Program-made: the position numbers and the translations under genes | Notes under the pieces: generated by a model | What the model saw: only the letters and a program-made list of their open reading frames with translations | What the model was told of the DNA's origin: nothing | Databases searched by the model: none | Part shown: positions 20,248-29,167 of the stretch, one piece after another | How positions within the stretch are numbered: the stretch's first letter is position 1 | Layout of the letters: each line of letters starts with the position of its first letter | Origin: Mycobacterium sp. 3519A | GTDB lineage: Bacteria > Actinomycetota > Actinomycetes > Mycobacteriales > Mycobacteriaceae | Assembly (NCBI RefSeq): GCF_900240945.1 | Contig: NZ_OESG01000014.1 | Span: forward strand, 2,510,734-2,574,733 | Reading direction: 5' to 3' | DNA: 64,000 nucleotides

Positions 20248-20925
20248 ATGAGTGGACAAGCAGTACCCCCGCCCGACGTCGCCGGCCAGGTGACTCCGGC
20301 TCCCAAACCCGAGAAGCCGCGGGTCCTCCAGGACGGCAGGGACATGTTCTGGTCGATCGCGCCGCTGGTGGTCGCCTGCATCGTGCTGGCGGGGGTGCTC
20401 GGCATGTGCTCGTTCGCCCCCAACGGGCCCGGCAAGGGGCCTGCCCCGGACTACGACGCCCCGGCCGCGTTGCAGGCCGACGCCGACGCGCTGAAGATCC
20501 CGATCCGGCTGCCGCAACTGCCCGACGGCTGGCACGCCAACTCCGGCAGCCGCAAGGGCATCGAGGGTGGTCGCATGGACCCGGTCTCGCGTCAGCAGAC
20601 GCGCGCCGTCAGTTCCACCGTCGGCTACCTCGCACCCAGCGGGATGTACGTCAGCTTGACGCAGAGCAACGCCGACGAGGACAAGTTGATCTCTTCGCTG
20701 GGCGTCGACGTGTATCCGACCGGCAGCCAGGACGTCGACGGGGTCACCTGGGTGGTGTACGAGGGCACGGCCGCGGACGGAAAGCCTGCCGAGCCGGTGT
20801 GGACCACCCGGCTCGCCGGTCCGGGCGGCCCGGCGCAGATCGCCATAACAGGCGCCGCGGGTACGGATGAGTACCGTACGCTGGCGGCGGCGACGCAGAC
20901 CGCGTCACCACTTGCCGCCAAATAG
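20248..20925 (+). CDS. DUF4245 membrane-anchored protein
   Basis: The 225-residue protein has one N-terminal transmembrane segment (about 36-56, [20 protein letters not shown]) and an extracytoplasmic DUF4245 domain with no catalytic motif visible. It corresponds in position and type to Rv1100. Function unknown; it is probably on the cell surface. ATG 20248 was chosen because the preceding in-frame codons overlap the divergent glpX promoter. The dienelactone hydrolase-like gene follows after 8 bp, so the two are likely co-transcribed. Confidence 0.8.
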   Translation: MSGQAVPPPDVAGQVTPAPKPEKPRVLQDGRDMFWSIAPLVVACIVLAGVLGMCSFAPNGPGKGPAPDYDAPAALQADADALKIPIRLPQLPDGWHANSGSRKGIEGGRMDPVSRQQTRAVSSTVGYLAPSGMYVSLTQSNADEDKLISSLGVDVYPTGSQDVDGVTWVVYEGTAADGKPAEPVWTTRLAGPGGPAQIAITGAAGTDEYRTLAAATQTASPLAAK

Positions 20926-20933
20926 GGGACTCG

Positions 20934-21761
20934 ATGACCGCACGGGATGCAAAGGTCGCCGGCCAGTCGGCTCCGCGAGGTGATCTGACCGGCTGGACCG
21001 TCGCGCCGTTTTCCGCCGCCGGGTACACACACGACGTCTACCGCAAGGGTGAGGGCCCCGGTGTGGTGCTCATCCCCGAATTGCCGGGGATGACGCCCGA
21101 AGTCATCGGCCTGGGTAATCACCTGGTGGACAACGGTTTCACTGTGGCGTGCCCGTCGCTGTTCGGCACGCCAGGTGCGGCGGCGGTCAGGCCGGGCGGC
21201 ATTCCGGTCACGGTGCGTGCCTGTATCTCAAGGGAATTCGCGGGTTTCGCGCTCAACGCCGACCGTCCGGTGGCGCACTACCTGCGCGCGCTGGCCCGCG
21301 ACCTCAACGAGAAGACGCCGGGCAAGGGCGTCGGCGTCATCGGGCAGTGCTTCACGGGCGGCTTCGCACTGGCTGCCGCGGTGGACGACAGTGTGTTGGC
21401 GCCGGTGATGAGCCAGCCGTCGACGCCGATTTTCTTGACGCCCAAGATGAGACGTGATCCTGGACTGTCCGAGCAAGAGCTGAAGGTCATCGAACGGCGT
21501 GCCGCCGACGAGGGCCTGTGCGCGTTGGGTCTGCGGTTCAGTGAAGACCCGCTGTCGCCGGGTGAGCGGTTCAAGACGCTGAAGGCTCGACTCGGTGATG
21601 CGTTCGAGGTCATCGAGATCGATTCCAAGAAGGGCAACCCACACGGGTTCGGCAAGATGGCCCACTCGGTGCTGACGCTGGAGGTGCGCGAGCGCGACGG
21701 GCACCCGGCGTATGAGGCGCGCAAGCGGGTGGTGCAGTTCCTCACCGAGAGGCTGGTCTAG
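20934..21761 (+). CDS. Dienelactone hydrolase-family protein
   Basis: A 275-residue alpha/beta-hydrolase. The nucleophile elbow is GQCFTGG (about residue 140), so the nucleophile is Cys as in dienelactone hydrolases rather than Ser. The late His is probably in NPHGFGKMAH near residue 240. No signal peptide. The substrate cannot be deduced. It lies 8 bp after the DUF4245 gene, and its last 20 bases overlap the converging permease gene. Confidence 0.8.
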   Translation: MTARDAKVAGQSAPRGDLTGWTVAPFSAAGYTHDVYRKGEGPGVVLIPELPGMTPEVIGLGNHLVDNGFTVACPSLFGTPGAAAVRPGGIPVTVRACISREFAGFALNADRPVAHYLRALARDLNEKTPGKGVGVIGQCFTGGFALAAAVDDSVLAPVMSQPSTPIFLTPKMRRDPGLSEQELKVIERRAADEGLCALGLRFSEDPLSPGERFKTLKARLGDAFEVIEIDSKKGNPHGFGKMAHSVLTLEVRERDGHPAYEARKRVVQFLTERLV

Positions 21762-22908
21762 CCTTCGCGGGCTTGCCTTTGAGGCGGGTGAACCAGCCGG
21801 GAAGCTTACGCTTCCTTGGCTTTTCGTCGTCGTCCTCGGGTGTTGCCATCGGCACGCCTTTGTACACCGCAAGGTAGACGCTGATGGTGGTGACGATCAC
21901 GATCATCAGCACCGGACCGATCACGATGCCCCACGCACCGAACATCGCGATGCCGGAGAACACCGCGAGCAACATCAGTGCAGAGTCCAACCGGGCCGCG
22001 CGCGGCACCAGGATCGGGCGCAGGAAGTTGTCGATGTTGGTCACCACGATGAGGTGGAACACGATCACGAAGATGCCGCCGAATACGTTGCCGAACAGGA
22101 TCATTCCGATTCCGAACGGGATGGTGACGATGCCGCTGCCGAGCGGAATCACCGACAACGCCGACAACAACACCGCGAACAAGAAGAAGCCTTGGTGAAA
22201 ACCGGCGATGTAGATGGATGCCGCACCTGCGACACCTTGGCAGACGGCGATGACGAACTGGCCCATCACCGTGCCCTTCACCATTGCACCCATCTTCGAC
22301 ATGTAGAGGTCGGTGATGTCCTCGCCGAGCGGGTTCAAGCGCCGAATCAGCAGCAGCACCTTGTCGCGGTTGGTCAACAACGACAGGAACACGTAGAGAA
22401 ACAGGATGGCCGCCGTCACGGCGCCGAACACGCTGCCCGCCGCGCCTTGCAGCAGATCCAGTAGCCATTCGCCGATCTTCTGCGCGGCGGTGGCCATCGA
22501 ACCGCGCAGTGACTCCGGGGTGACCGTCACGTTGATGAACGGCACCCGGTGTAGCACGTCGTTGACGAAACGCAGAGCCTGGTCGCCGAGTGCCGACAGA
22601 TCGGTTCTGCCGACCCAGTCCGCCACCTTCTCGACCATGTTGGTGATTTGGACGACGGCCAGCATCACGAACAGGCCCAACGGCACGACGACCGCGGCAA
22701 TGGCGGCCAGCAGGGTCAACGTCGCCGAAAGCCCCGACCCGAACCGCTTGTTCAACCGGTCGTACAGCGGCGTGAACAGATACGCCGCGACCGCCGCCAC
22801 GACGATGAGAATGAAATAGCCGCGCAGGAAGTAGGCGCCGAAGGCAAGGGCGATCACGGTCGCGACGGCCAGTGCACGCTTTTGTGTCAGCGTGAACTCG
22901 GTTTCCAT
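21742..22908 (-). CDS. AI-2E family transporter-like permease
   Basis: The 388-residue protein has about eight hydrophobic segments (for instance ALAVATVIALAFGAYFL near 13-29 and IILFLYVFLSLLT near 185) in the typical AI-2E/PerM arrangement, with a highly charged C-terminus (DDDEKPRKRKLPG). It corresponds to Rv1101c. The family includes exporters and Na+/H+ antiporter-like proteins; the substrate is not known and the autoinducer-2 name is only historical. ATG start; the SDR gene ends 10 bp upstream. Confidence 0.82.
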   Translation of the reverse strand: METEFTLTQKRALAVATVIALAFGAYFLRGYFILIVVAAVAAYLFTPLYDRLNKRFGSGLSATLTLLAAIAAVVVPLGLFVMLAVVQITNMVEKVADWVGRTDLSALGDQALRFVNDVLHRVPFINVTVTPESLRGSMATAAQKIGEWLLDLLQGAAGSVFGAVTAAILFLYVFLSLLTNRDKVLLLIRRLNPLGEDITDLYMSKMGAMVKGTVMGQFVIAVCQGVAGAASIYIAGFHQGFFLFAVLLSALSVIPLGSGIVTIPFGIGMILFGNVFGGIFVIVFHLIVVTNIDNFLRPILVPRAARLDSALMLLAVFSGIAMFGAWGIVIGPVLMIVIVTTISVYLAVYKGVPMATPEDDDEKPRKRKLPGWFTRLKGKPAKARPASR

Positions 22909-22917
22909 GCTGTGACG

Positions 22918-23748
22918 CTAGCTTAGCTGGGAACGTCCTGTGGTCTGGCTCGCGCGCTGCTTTTCGATGAAGCCGATCGACACCCGGTTCATCAGAGTCG
23001 GTGCGAGGCGGGCGAACAGCCATTGGGCATGTGCCAGTCGAGGTTTCACCAGAATCGCTTTGTTCTTCTCGATGGCGCGCAGGGTGTCGTTCGCCAACCG
23101 GTCGGGGGCGTAGGCGGTCTTGGTGCCCTGGCCCGCAAGGAAATAGTCGCGACCGACGAACCCGCCGACCGCGCCCTTGTCCAGAATCGGGGTCTCGACG
23201 GCGGACGGGCACACCACCAGGACGCCCACCCCGCGGGAGGCCGCTTCCGAGCGCAGCGCCAACGACAGTCCGACGACGGCGTGTTTGGTGGCGACGTAAC
23301 TGGTGATCTGGCCCGCCGCGGTCAGGCCCGCCATGGAGGCGGTGTTGACGATGTGGCCGTGGCCCTGTTTCACCATCAGCGGGTAGGCCGCGGCCACCCC
23401 GTGTACGACGCCGCGCAGGTTGACGTCGATGATCGCGTTCCACTGATCCAGCGTCAGCAGTTCGGTGTCGCCGCCCCACACGATGCCCGCGTTGTTGAAC
23501 ATCAGGTCGAGTCGGCCCGCGCGGTCGACGACCTCGTCGACGGTTCGTTGCACCGCCGCCGCGTCGGTGACGTCGAGTCGGGCTGCGGTCGCGTTGGCGC
23601 CAAGCGCAGCTGCGGTCCGGTCGGCGGCGTCGGCGTCGATGTCGGTGCAGACGACGGTGGCACCCGCACCGACGAGGGCGCGGCACAGCGCAGCCCCGAT
23701 ACCCGAACCCGCTCCGGTGACGATCGCCTGCCTACCCGCGAAATTCAT
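22918..23748 (-). CDS. Short-chain dehydrogenase/reductase
   Basis: A 276-residue classical SDR. It has the NAD(P)-binding TGAGSGIG near residue 11, NNAG near 89, and the catalytic SYVATK near 155. It lies second in a two-gene operon; its ATG overlaps the stop of the upstream SDR by 4 bases. The operon stands behind a KstR-type box, which points to a role in sterol or related lipid catabolism, but the substrate is not apparent. The C-terminal 40 residues are longer than the minimal SDR fold. Confidence 0.88.
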   Translation of the reverse strand: MNFAGRQAIVTGAGSGIGAALCRALVGAGATVVCTDIDADAADRTAAALGANATAARLDVTDAAAVQRTVDEVVDRAGRLDLMFNNAGIVWGGDTELLTLDQWNAIIDVNLRGVVHGVAAAYPLMVKQGHGHIVNTASMAGLTAAGQITSYVATKHAVVGLSLALRSEAASRGVGVLVVCPSAVETPILDKGAVGGFVGRDYFLAGQGTKTAYAPDRLANDTLRAIEKNKAILVKPRLAHAQWLFARLAPTLMNRVSIGFIEKQRASQTTGRSQLS

Positions 23749-24512
23749 TGGCTATCAGCCAGTTTCATGACGTGGCCGAGGATGTCCGGATAGCGTTTCA
23801 GGTGCGCGCCGCCGTTGAGGTCGAGTACCTCGCCGGTCAACCACGACGCGGCAGGCGAGCACAGGTACAGCACGGCATCGGCGATGTCCTCGGGTGTGCC
23901 TGCGCGGCCGAGCGCGGTGTTCTCCAGATATTCCTCGACGACGCCGGGCACCGCGGCGGCGGGTTCGGTCAGCGGCGTGTGGACGAAACCCGGTGCGACG
24001 GCGTTGACGCGGATTCCCTTCGGGCCCAGTTCCAGCGCGGCCACCTGGGTCAGCATCGACAACCCGGCCTTGGCCGCGCAGTAGGCGCTCATGCCCGCCG
24101 CGGGCTGACGGGCGTTGAGTGAGCTGATCGAGACAAGCGCGCCGCCGGGTCGCAGCGTGCGGCCTGCGTGCTTGGCGACGATGAACGCACCGGTGAGGCA
24201 GACGTCGACGACATCGCGGAACTGGTCGACGGGCATGTCGGTGATCAGGCCGATGTTCGAGTAGCCCGCGCAGTTGATGACGACGTCCACCTGGCCGGTC
24301 TGTTCGAACAGTCGTCGCACCGAATCCTCGTCGGTGACGTCGACTGTTGCCGCCCGCTGGCCCAGTTCGGCGGCGCGGGCATGCGCCCCGTCGGCATTGC
24401 GATCGGCGATGGTCACCCGGTCGCCGTGGGTGGCCAGTGCCTGCGCCGTCGCCCAGCCGATCCCGGAGGCGCCACCGACCACGACCGCGTTCCGCTGGTT
24501 GCCGTTGGTCAT
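23745..24512 (-). CDS. Short-chain dehydrogenase/reductase
   Basis: A 255-residue classical SDR. It has VVGGASGIGWA near residue 11, NCAG near 80, and SAYCAAK near 142. The C-terminal part contains the common CSPAASWLTGEVLDLNGG signature. It is the first gene after the palindrome at 24538-24551 and overlaps the following SDR gene by 4 bases, so the two should be translated together. With the KstR-type box, participation in steroid oxidation or reduction is a reasonable inference; it is not proven by sequence. Confidence 0.88.
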   Translation of the reverse strand: MTNGNQRNAVVVGGASGIGWATAQALATHGDRVTIADRNADGAHARAAELGQRAATVDVTDEDSVRRLFEQTGQVDVVINCAGYSNIGLITDMPVDQFRDVVDVCLTGAFIVAKHAGRTLRPGGALVSISSLNARQPAAGMSAYCAAKAGLSMLTQVAALELGPKGIRVNAVAPGFVHTPLTEPAAAVPGVVEEYLENTALGRAGTPEDIADAVLYLCSPAASWLTGEVLDLNGGAHLKRYPDILGHVMKLADSQ

Positions 24513-24537
24513 CGGAGGTTGCCCTTCGACAGTGAAG

Positions 24538-24551
24538 TAGAACGCGTTCTA
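24538..24551. promoter_or_regulatory. KstR-type operator
   Basis: TAGAACGCGTTCTA is a perfect 14-bp palindrome that fits the KstR consensus TNNAACNNGTTNNA at every fixed position. It lies 25 bases upstream of the first SDR start codon. KstR is the TetR-family repressor of the mycobacterial cholesterol catabolism regulon. A second fitting box stands before the 3-beta-HSD gene of this window. Confidence 0.75.
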
Positions 24552-24585
24552 ATTTCACATTCGCGAGTCGAAAGTGCAATAGGGG

Positions 24586-26976
24586 CTACTCAGCCGTATG
24601 CAGCCACGGTGCGAGCCTGTCGGCGATCTGGCCGGCGAGGGGACCCAACTCCTCATCAGGCGGGAACCGAACGACAAGTTCGGAGGCGACCGGATTCGAT
24701 GGATAAGTGTCGTCACCCATCAAGAGCTCAGTTGGCGCCGGCAGCATCTCCGTCACAATCAGTGACCTCTGGTGCTTGAGCAGAGCATCGATCTGCTCGA
24801 GCGCACTGAGACTTTCCAGATCCACCCCGATGCGAGTTCGTTCGCCAGGGTCGCTGACGAAGACCCATCGCGGCAGGCCGACATGCTGACGAGTGCGGCC
24901 GAGTGCCCGGAGGCGCTCCCGTAGTGGTGCGCCAGGCTCCCAGAAAGTGGAGCCGCAAAGGTCCCAGCGTGCCGGGCTCAAGACAAGGTCTCCGTCAAGC
25001 ACGACACGCGGCATTGTGTTTCGGCCCCAATGCTCCCTCAAAAGTATGTCCGGGCGGCGGAACCGTTTTGGGAAGGCCAGTGGTGAAGCCATCAGAAGTG
25101 CATGCGCGACGTTGTCCCATGGCGGCGAAAACGTTCTGGTGGCGTGGTAGCACGGCCAGAGTTGACGACCATTGAAGCAACATCGGTAGCCATCAGGCCG
25201 CCGCAAGAGCTCGATGTCGCGCAATGGGATGTACTCAAGAGGCGCCGCGTCGGACGGGAAGTAGGTTGCCGCTGCTGGATCGCCCGTCCACGCTGACGTG
25301 TAGCCAGGACGGCGGACCGCGTTGTCGGCTGCGTCGGAGAGCGGGGGGACCGTGACCTCAACGAATTGCACATCTGTCAGATCCTCGATTCGGCGCAGAA
25401 AATCTCGATACGCGGCTTCACCGGGCAACGCGCCGCCCAACTCGCGCGAGCCATCTGCGAACCGCGAGTCGATTGTTCCGGCCGGCCATATCTCGACGAG
25501 AACGGGGCCATGGCCGGCCACCGAGGTGTCGGGCACCCGAAGCAGGCAATCAACAGGCCAAGTTCCGTTGTCCGTGTCGGGTGCAAATGCACCGATCAGC
25601 TCACTCGGAACGTTGATGACATCGGCGTTGGTCGGTTGAGACGCAAGGAAATTGGTGAGTTCGGCTGCTTGCGGAGTGGCGGGTGGGGAAGGGGACAGGT
25701 CATCTTCGGTGGCCGGGTCCTGCTGGTTGACAGATCTGGCCAGCATCGCTTTCAACACGTCGACGACCGTCCAACGATCTGCCGTGCCCCGGAACCCGTC
25801 GCGCCACGGCGTCGACACCGCGGCCAAAAACCGCAGTGCCGCTTGTGTTCGTTCGCGCAGGCCCACCACCATCTGCTTCGAAACGCCCGGTGAGCCATCG
25901 CGATACACGTCAACCCACCCCTTCGGCTGGGTGACCGGGTCTTCGGTCGGGGTCACCTTCCTGCCCATGTCGGCCCGACGAATCGACCTCAGCGGTGGTG
26001 CGCACCCCTGCAGGATGCCGGTGCGAAGCAGCTGACCGACGTATTCGCCGAATGACCGCCGCTCTGCTTCGTCCGTGATGTCCAGGCGCGCGAAGAGCTC
26101 GGTCAGCGTCACCGGCCGTGTGGCGGCCCGCAACAACGTGGAGAGGAATTCCGTCTCGCGGAGGACTACGCATGACGGCTCATCGAACTGATCGAGAACA
26201 AGGGCGTAGCGATGTTCTTCCTCCGTCCACGACAAAGGATTCGTCCCGACGGCGAGACGCGAGAACTCGTCGACGGTCGACGCGTGCGTGAGCATTCGTC
26301 GAACCTCGCGGACACTTTCGGTCCAGCACACTCCTGCGCCGGTTCCAACTCGGGGCGGATCTGAGCTGTCGCGTGGACGGAGTACCGCAATGTGGCTGAA
26401 CCAGCCCCGAGGCGTTGAGACAACCGCCGCTCGACCGACAAGGTCCCAACAACGAACGAATCGTCGCCAACTCCTTTTATTCAGAGTGCACTCACGGGGA
26501 AGCTCGACGCAACCGAAAAGTGCGAAACCACAGAGCGACTCAGACGCAATCCGGGCCGGGATGGTGAGGAGCCGATTGCGCTCGGACTCGATGTCACGAT
26601 CGAGTTCGTGGTTCATGCGAGTTGCCTCGGCGGTCAACTCGGCACACCTTTCCAGCTGTGCCGCCAAGTCTGGCTCGCCCTGGCGGCGCGCGAGGGACGC
26701 CGCGCCGTTCAGCATGCTGGCCTCGACGCTTCTGCCACCATGGAGCCGGCGGCGGATGGCCAGCACCTGTCTTCGCTCTTCGCCGCTGACGTCGTCGTTG
26801 GGCACTAGCCGTTCACCGATCGTCTCCGCCACTACCGGTCCGATCTGTCGTAACGACGATTCGACTACCTCGAGATGTCTTGCGAGGGCGAAGATCTCGG
26901 GGCTACCTCCGTCGATCCACCAGGTCGCCGGAACCCCGTTGACGCGGGCGATCAGCCAATCTTCGCCGTCAACCAT
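24586..26976 (-). CDS. LanB-type dehydratase, glutamylation protein (split LanB, N-terminal part)
   Basis: This 796-residue protein is about the size of the glutamylation half of class I LanB enzymes and of the free-standing thiopeptide version. Established role: it transfers Glu from glutamyl-tRNA to Ser/Thr of a precursor peptide before elimination. Assignment rests on size, on its partner (the SpaB_C-type gene just upstream), and on a mostly helical Arg-rich sequence; I cannot mark catalytic residues with certainty. ATG 26976 overlaps the upstream stop by 8 bases (ATGGTTGA), suggesting coupled translation; the open frame extends further but through the neighbour. It is the last gene of the operon and ends 35 bp from the KstR-type box. 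Confidence 0.72.
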   Translation of the reverse strand: MVDGEDWLIARVNGVPATWWIDGGSPEIFALARHLEVVESSLRQIGPVVAETIGERLVPNDDVSGEERRQVLAIRRRLHGGRSVEASMLNGAASLARRQGEPDLAAQLERCAELTAEATRMNHELDRDIESERNRLLTIPARIASESLCGFALFGCVELPRECTLNKRSWRRFVRCWDLVGRAAVVSTPRGWFSHIAVLRPRDSSDPPRVGTGAGVCWTESVREVRRMLTHASTVDEFSRLAVGTNPLSWTEEEHRYALVLDQFDEPSCVVLRETEFLSTLLRAATRPVTLTELFARLDITDEAERRSFGEYVGQLLRTGILQGCAPPLRSIRRADMGRKVTPTEDPVTQPKGWVDVYRDGSPGVSKQMVVGLRERTQAALRFLAAVSTPWRDGFRGTADRWTVVDVLKAMLARSVNQQDPATEDDLSPSPPATPQAAELTNFLASQPTNADVINVPSELIGAFAPDTDNGTWPVDCLLRVPDTSVAGHGPVLVEIWPAGTIDSRFADGSRELGGALPGEAAYRDFLRRIEDLTDVQFVEVTVPPLSDAADNAVRRPGYTSAWTGDPAAATYFPSDAAPLEYIPLRDIELLRRPDGYRCCFNGRQLWPCYHATRTFSPPWDNVAHALLMASPLAFPKRFRRPDILLREHWGRNTMPRVVLDGDLVLSPARWDLCGSTFWEPGAPLRERLRALGRTRQHVGLPRWVFVSDPGERTRIGVDLESLSALEQIDALLKHQRSLIVTEMLPAPTELLMGDDTYPSNPVASELVVRFPPDEELGPLAGQIADRLAPWLHTAE

Positions 26977-27934
26977 CGGCCCGCTCGCGCCGCGTAGCCA
27001 GCGCCTCCGCCACCAGTCCTTGCTGTATGGAGGAGAATCCGGCACGGTTCCAATGGAAGATTGTGAAGTACGCGGCGCCCTGCCGAGGACCGATACGCGC
27101 ACCGGCACATTCAAAATAGCCTGTTCTCCAACGGGCCGCCTGCTGCCGGGCGAGATCAGCGCACGCTCGCTGGAGCGCGTCGACAGTGCCAAGGCTTTGC
27201 GCTGATTCCGCCCACACCTCACGGACGAGCGCGGCTAGATCGCGGTACCCTTCGGTGTACTCCAGATCGAGAGCCAAGCGACGGCCGGTGTCTTCGAGTA
27301 CCGCGTCCCATACGCCCAAATCCTCCCAACCGAGAATCGCCAAGCCCTCGAATACGGAGCGGAGCAGCCGTAGAGATCGCGACCATGCATCTGTGTCCGC
27401 CGTTTCACCGTCCGACCGTCCCAGGAACGTGCTCCAGAACAAGCTGTCGATCGTGAACAAGGCATGGACATGGTCCATGGATTGAACGCCACCGAAGAGT
27501 TGGTACTCGGGCTCGTATACCGCTGGCTTGTGGGCGCACACCAGCCCGCGCGATTGCCAAGCCGAGACCTCTTGCGCGAGGCGTTGTTCAAGGGCCGCTC
27601 GTTCTCTGGCGGCCTGAAATCGCAGCCGCAGACCGGGCGGCTTGCGCATGAAGAAAAAGTTCTCGGCGACCCCGTCTTGCAGCAGCGCATTTGCTAGCTC
27701 GGAAACGGCGGACATCAACGGTTGCATTGCCGACTGATTCACCTGGATCGAGCGCTGCACCCAGCGATGCGCATAGGCGGCCGCATCGAGCGCTTCGACG
27801 CCCCCTTGAACGAAGAGATCGGATAGTTCTTCGACGGTACGGCCGGGCGGCAGGCATGCCGCATCCCTAGTCTCGAGTCGTTGTGCGACACAGCGAATAA
27901 AGTCCGCGACGGCGATGTCCTGTGATGTGCCCAT
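26969..27934 (-). CDS. LanB elimination-domain protein (SpaB_C / thiopeptide-type)
   Basis: The 321-residue protein belongs to the SpaB C-terminal / thiopeptide-type bacteriocin biosynthesis family. Visible family features are FFFMRKPPGLRLRFQ near residue 93, YEPEYQLFGG near 142, and FHWNRAGFS near the C-terminus. In such systems this domain removes the glutamate from glutamylated Ser/Thr and leaves dehydroalanine or dehydrobutyrine. It lies 6 bp after lanC and overlaps the glutamylation gene by 8 bases. The split into two proteins is normal for thiopeptides, whereas most class I lanthipeptide enzymes are fused. Confidence 0.82.
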   Translation of the reverse strand: MGTSQDIAVADFIRCVAQRLETRDAACLPPGRTVEELSDLFVQGGVEALDAAAYAHRWVQRSIQVNQSAMQPLMSAVSELANALLQDGVAENFFFMRKPPGLRLRFQAARERAALEQRLAQEVSAWQSRGLVCAHKPAVYEPEYQLFGGVQSMDHVHALFTIDSLFWSTFLGRSDGETADTDAWSRSLRLLRSVFEGLAILGWEDLGVWDAVLEDTGRRLALDLEYTEGYRDLAALVREVWAESAQSLGTVDALQRACADLARQQAARWRTGYFECAGARIGPRQGAAYFTIFHWNRAGFSSIQQGLVAEALATRRERADG

Positions 27935-27940
27935 GCGTGG

Positions 27941-29104
27941 TCAGCGAACGGCGATGTGGTGCAGCCACTGCCGTTCGGCGCCCGTGGCTGTCAAGGCGAC
28001 GGCGGCCACGCCACCGGCGCCGGTAAGTAACGACATGTCATGCCGACCGTGCTCGCGAAGCGCTGCGGCGTGGTCGATCAAATAGTCGAGCAGATGGTCG
28101 CGAAGTGCCCGAGCCGACGACACGAGGGTGAACCGCGCATACGCGTCGGCGACTGCGAGTATCCCTGCCGCGCCGTGGCATACCGCCAGGTTCTCGCCGG
28201 CGTCGCGGTCAAGGTGGAGGCTCTCGTCGAACACGGCGATGAAGCTGGTCATCGCGTCCTCCGCCAGTTCGCGTATGGCGTCGTCGGCGAGCGAGTCGGC
28301 GGCCTCCCATAGCGTCCACGAAACCCCCGGAGTGCCGTAGCACCAAGCTTGTCGTCGACGAGTTCCGAACGATTCCTGATCGAGTCCACCCACCGGCGGC
28401 CACGTGATCAGGCCGAGGTCGTCGGTGTAGGTCTGTGCGACCAGCCAGTCGCATATCCGGCGGAGGGCGGGACGTGCGCTCTCGTAACCGGATCCGCGAA
28501 GGGCATGCGCGAGTGCGCTTGCCACTCCGGCCATCCCATGGCCAAGACCCGTGTTGACGCGGCCGATATTGAACGCGCTCCTGTGATCGATCTCGGGTCC
28601 ACCCCGGAAGGCTTCCAATCCCTCGGTCAGGGCCATGCTGATGAGGTGTTTTAAGGCGGGAGCGACCATGTCCGTAGGACCGCCGGGGTAGAGCCCGGCG
28701 CGTATGACGCCGGCCGGGCCGAAGAAAAGGTCGTAGTCCGGCCAGGAGACATCGTTGGTCCGCCAACGTTCGTGGGCGAGCCATTCGGGTGTCTGGGAAC
28801 AGAGCGCCGAGTAGGCCGGGGCGACCGCATCCGTCAACGCCGACACCGCCCGCAGGCCGGATAGGAGACCGCCAAGCCCCCCGAACGCGCCGACGCCCCT
28901 GAAAACGGCGGGCATGTCGTTGAGCCACCGCTTCAGCGCCCGCAGGCATAAATCTTCGGCGTCGGGGGCGACGCTGAACAAGGTGGCGGCAAGTATGGCC
29001 GGCCCGGCGTCTTGTCCGCTACCACTTCTCGTCTTGATGTCGTTGACGTACTCGGTCAGCAGGTCGACTGCCAGAGCCAGCGTCCGGTCTTCACGCTCGG
29101 TCAT
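27941..29104 (-). CDS. LanC-type lanthionine cyclase
   Basis: A 387-residue LanC-like protein. It has the zinc ligands expected of cyclases: WCYGTPG near residue 272 (Cys) and VCHGAAG near 320 (Cys-His). Repeated Gly-rich alpha/alpha-toroid motifs include GLGHGMAGV near 187 and LLTGAGGVA near the end. The family adds Cys thiols to dehydrated Ser/Thr to form (methyl)lanthionine rings. ATG 29104 is preceded by GGTGGGA; an in-frame GTG four codons upstream is an alternative. It is the first enzyme gene after the candidate precursor, separated by a hairpin. Confidence 0.88.
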   Translation of the reverse strand: MTEREDRTLALAVDLLTEYVNDIKTRSGSGQDAGPAILAATLFSVAPDAEDLCLRALKRWLNDMPAVFRGVGAFGGLGGLLSGLRAVSALTDAVAPAYSALCSQTPEWLAHERWRTNDVSWPDYDLFFGPAGVIRAGLYPGGPTDMVAPALKHLISMALTEGLEAFRGGPEIDHRSAFNIGRVNTGLGHGMAGVASALAHALRGSGYESARPALRRICDWLVAQTYTDDLGLITWPPVGGLDQESFGTRRRQAWCYGTPGVSWTLWEAADSLADDAIRELAEDAMTSFIAVFDESLHLDRDAGENLAVCHGAAGILAVADAYARFTLVSSARALRDHLLDYLIDHAAALREHGRHDMSLLTGAGGVAAVALTATGAERQWLHHIAVR

Positions 29105-29119
29105 GATTCCCACCACCGA

Positions 29120-29149
29120 GAGCCAAGACCCGTTGCCGAGTCTTGGCTC
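29120..29149 (-). terminator. Hairpin between precursor and lanC (attenuator-like)
   Basis: The arms GAGCCAAGAC (29120-29129) and GTCTTGGCTC (29140-29149) pair perfectly over 10 bp with a 10-base loop. It begins 18 bases after the precursor stop codon and ends 15 bases before the lanC start. There is no U-tract. Established for many lantibiotic operons: a hairpin at this place lets the precursor be made in excess over the enzymes. Confidence 0.65.
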
Positions 29150-29167
29150 CTGGGACAGACAGCGCGA

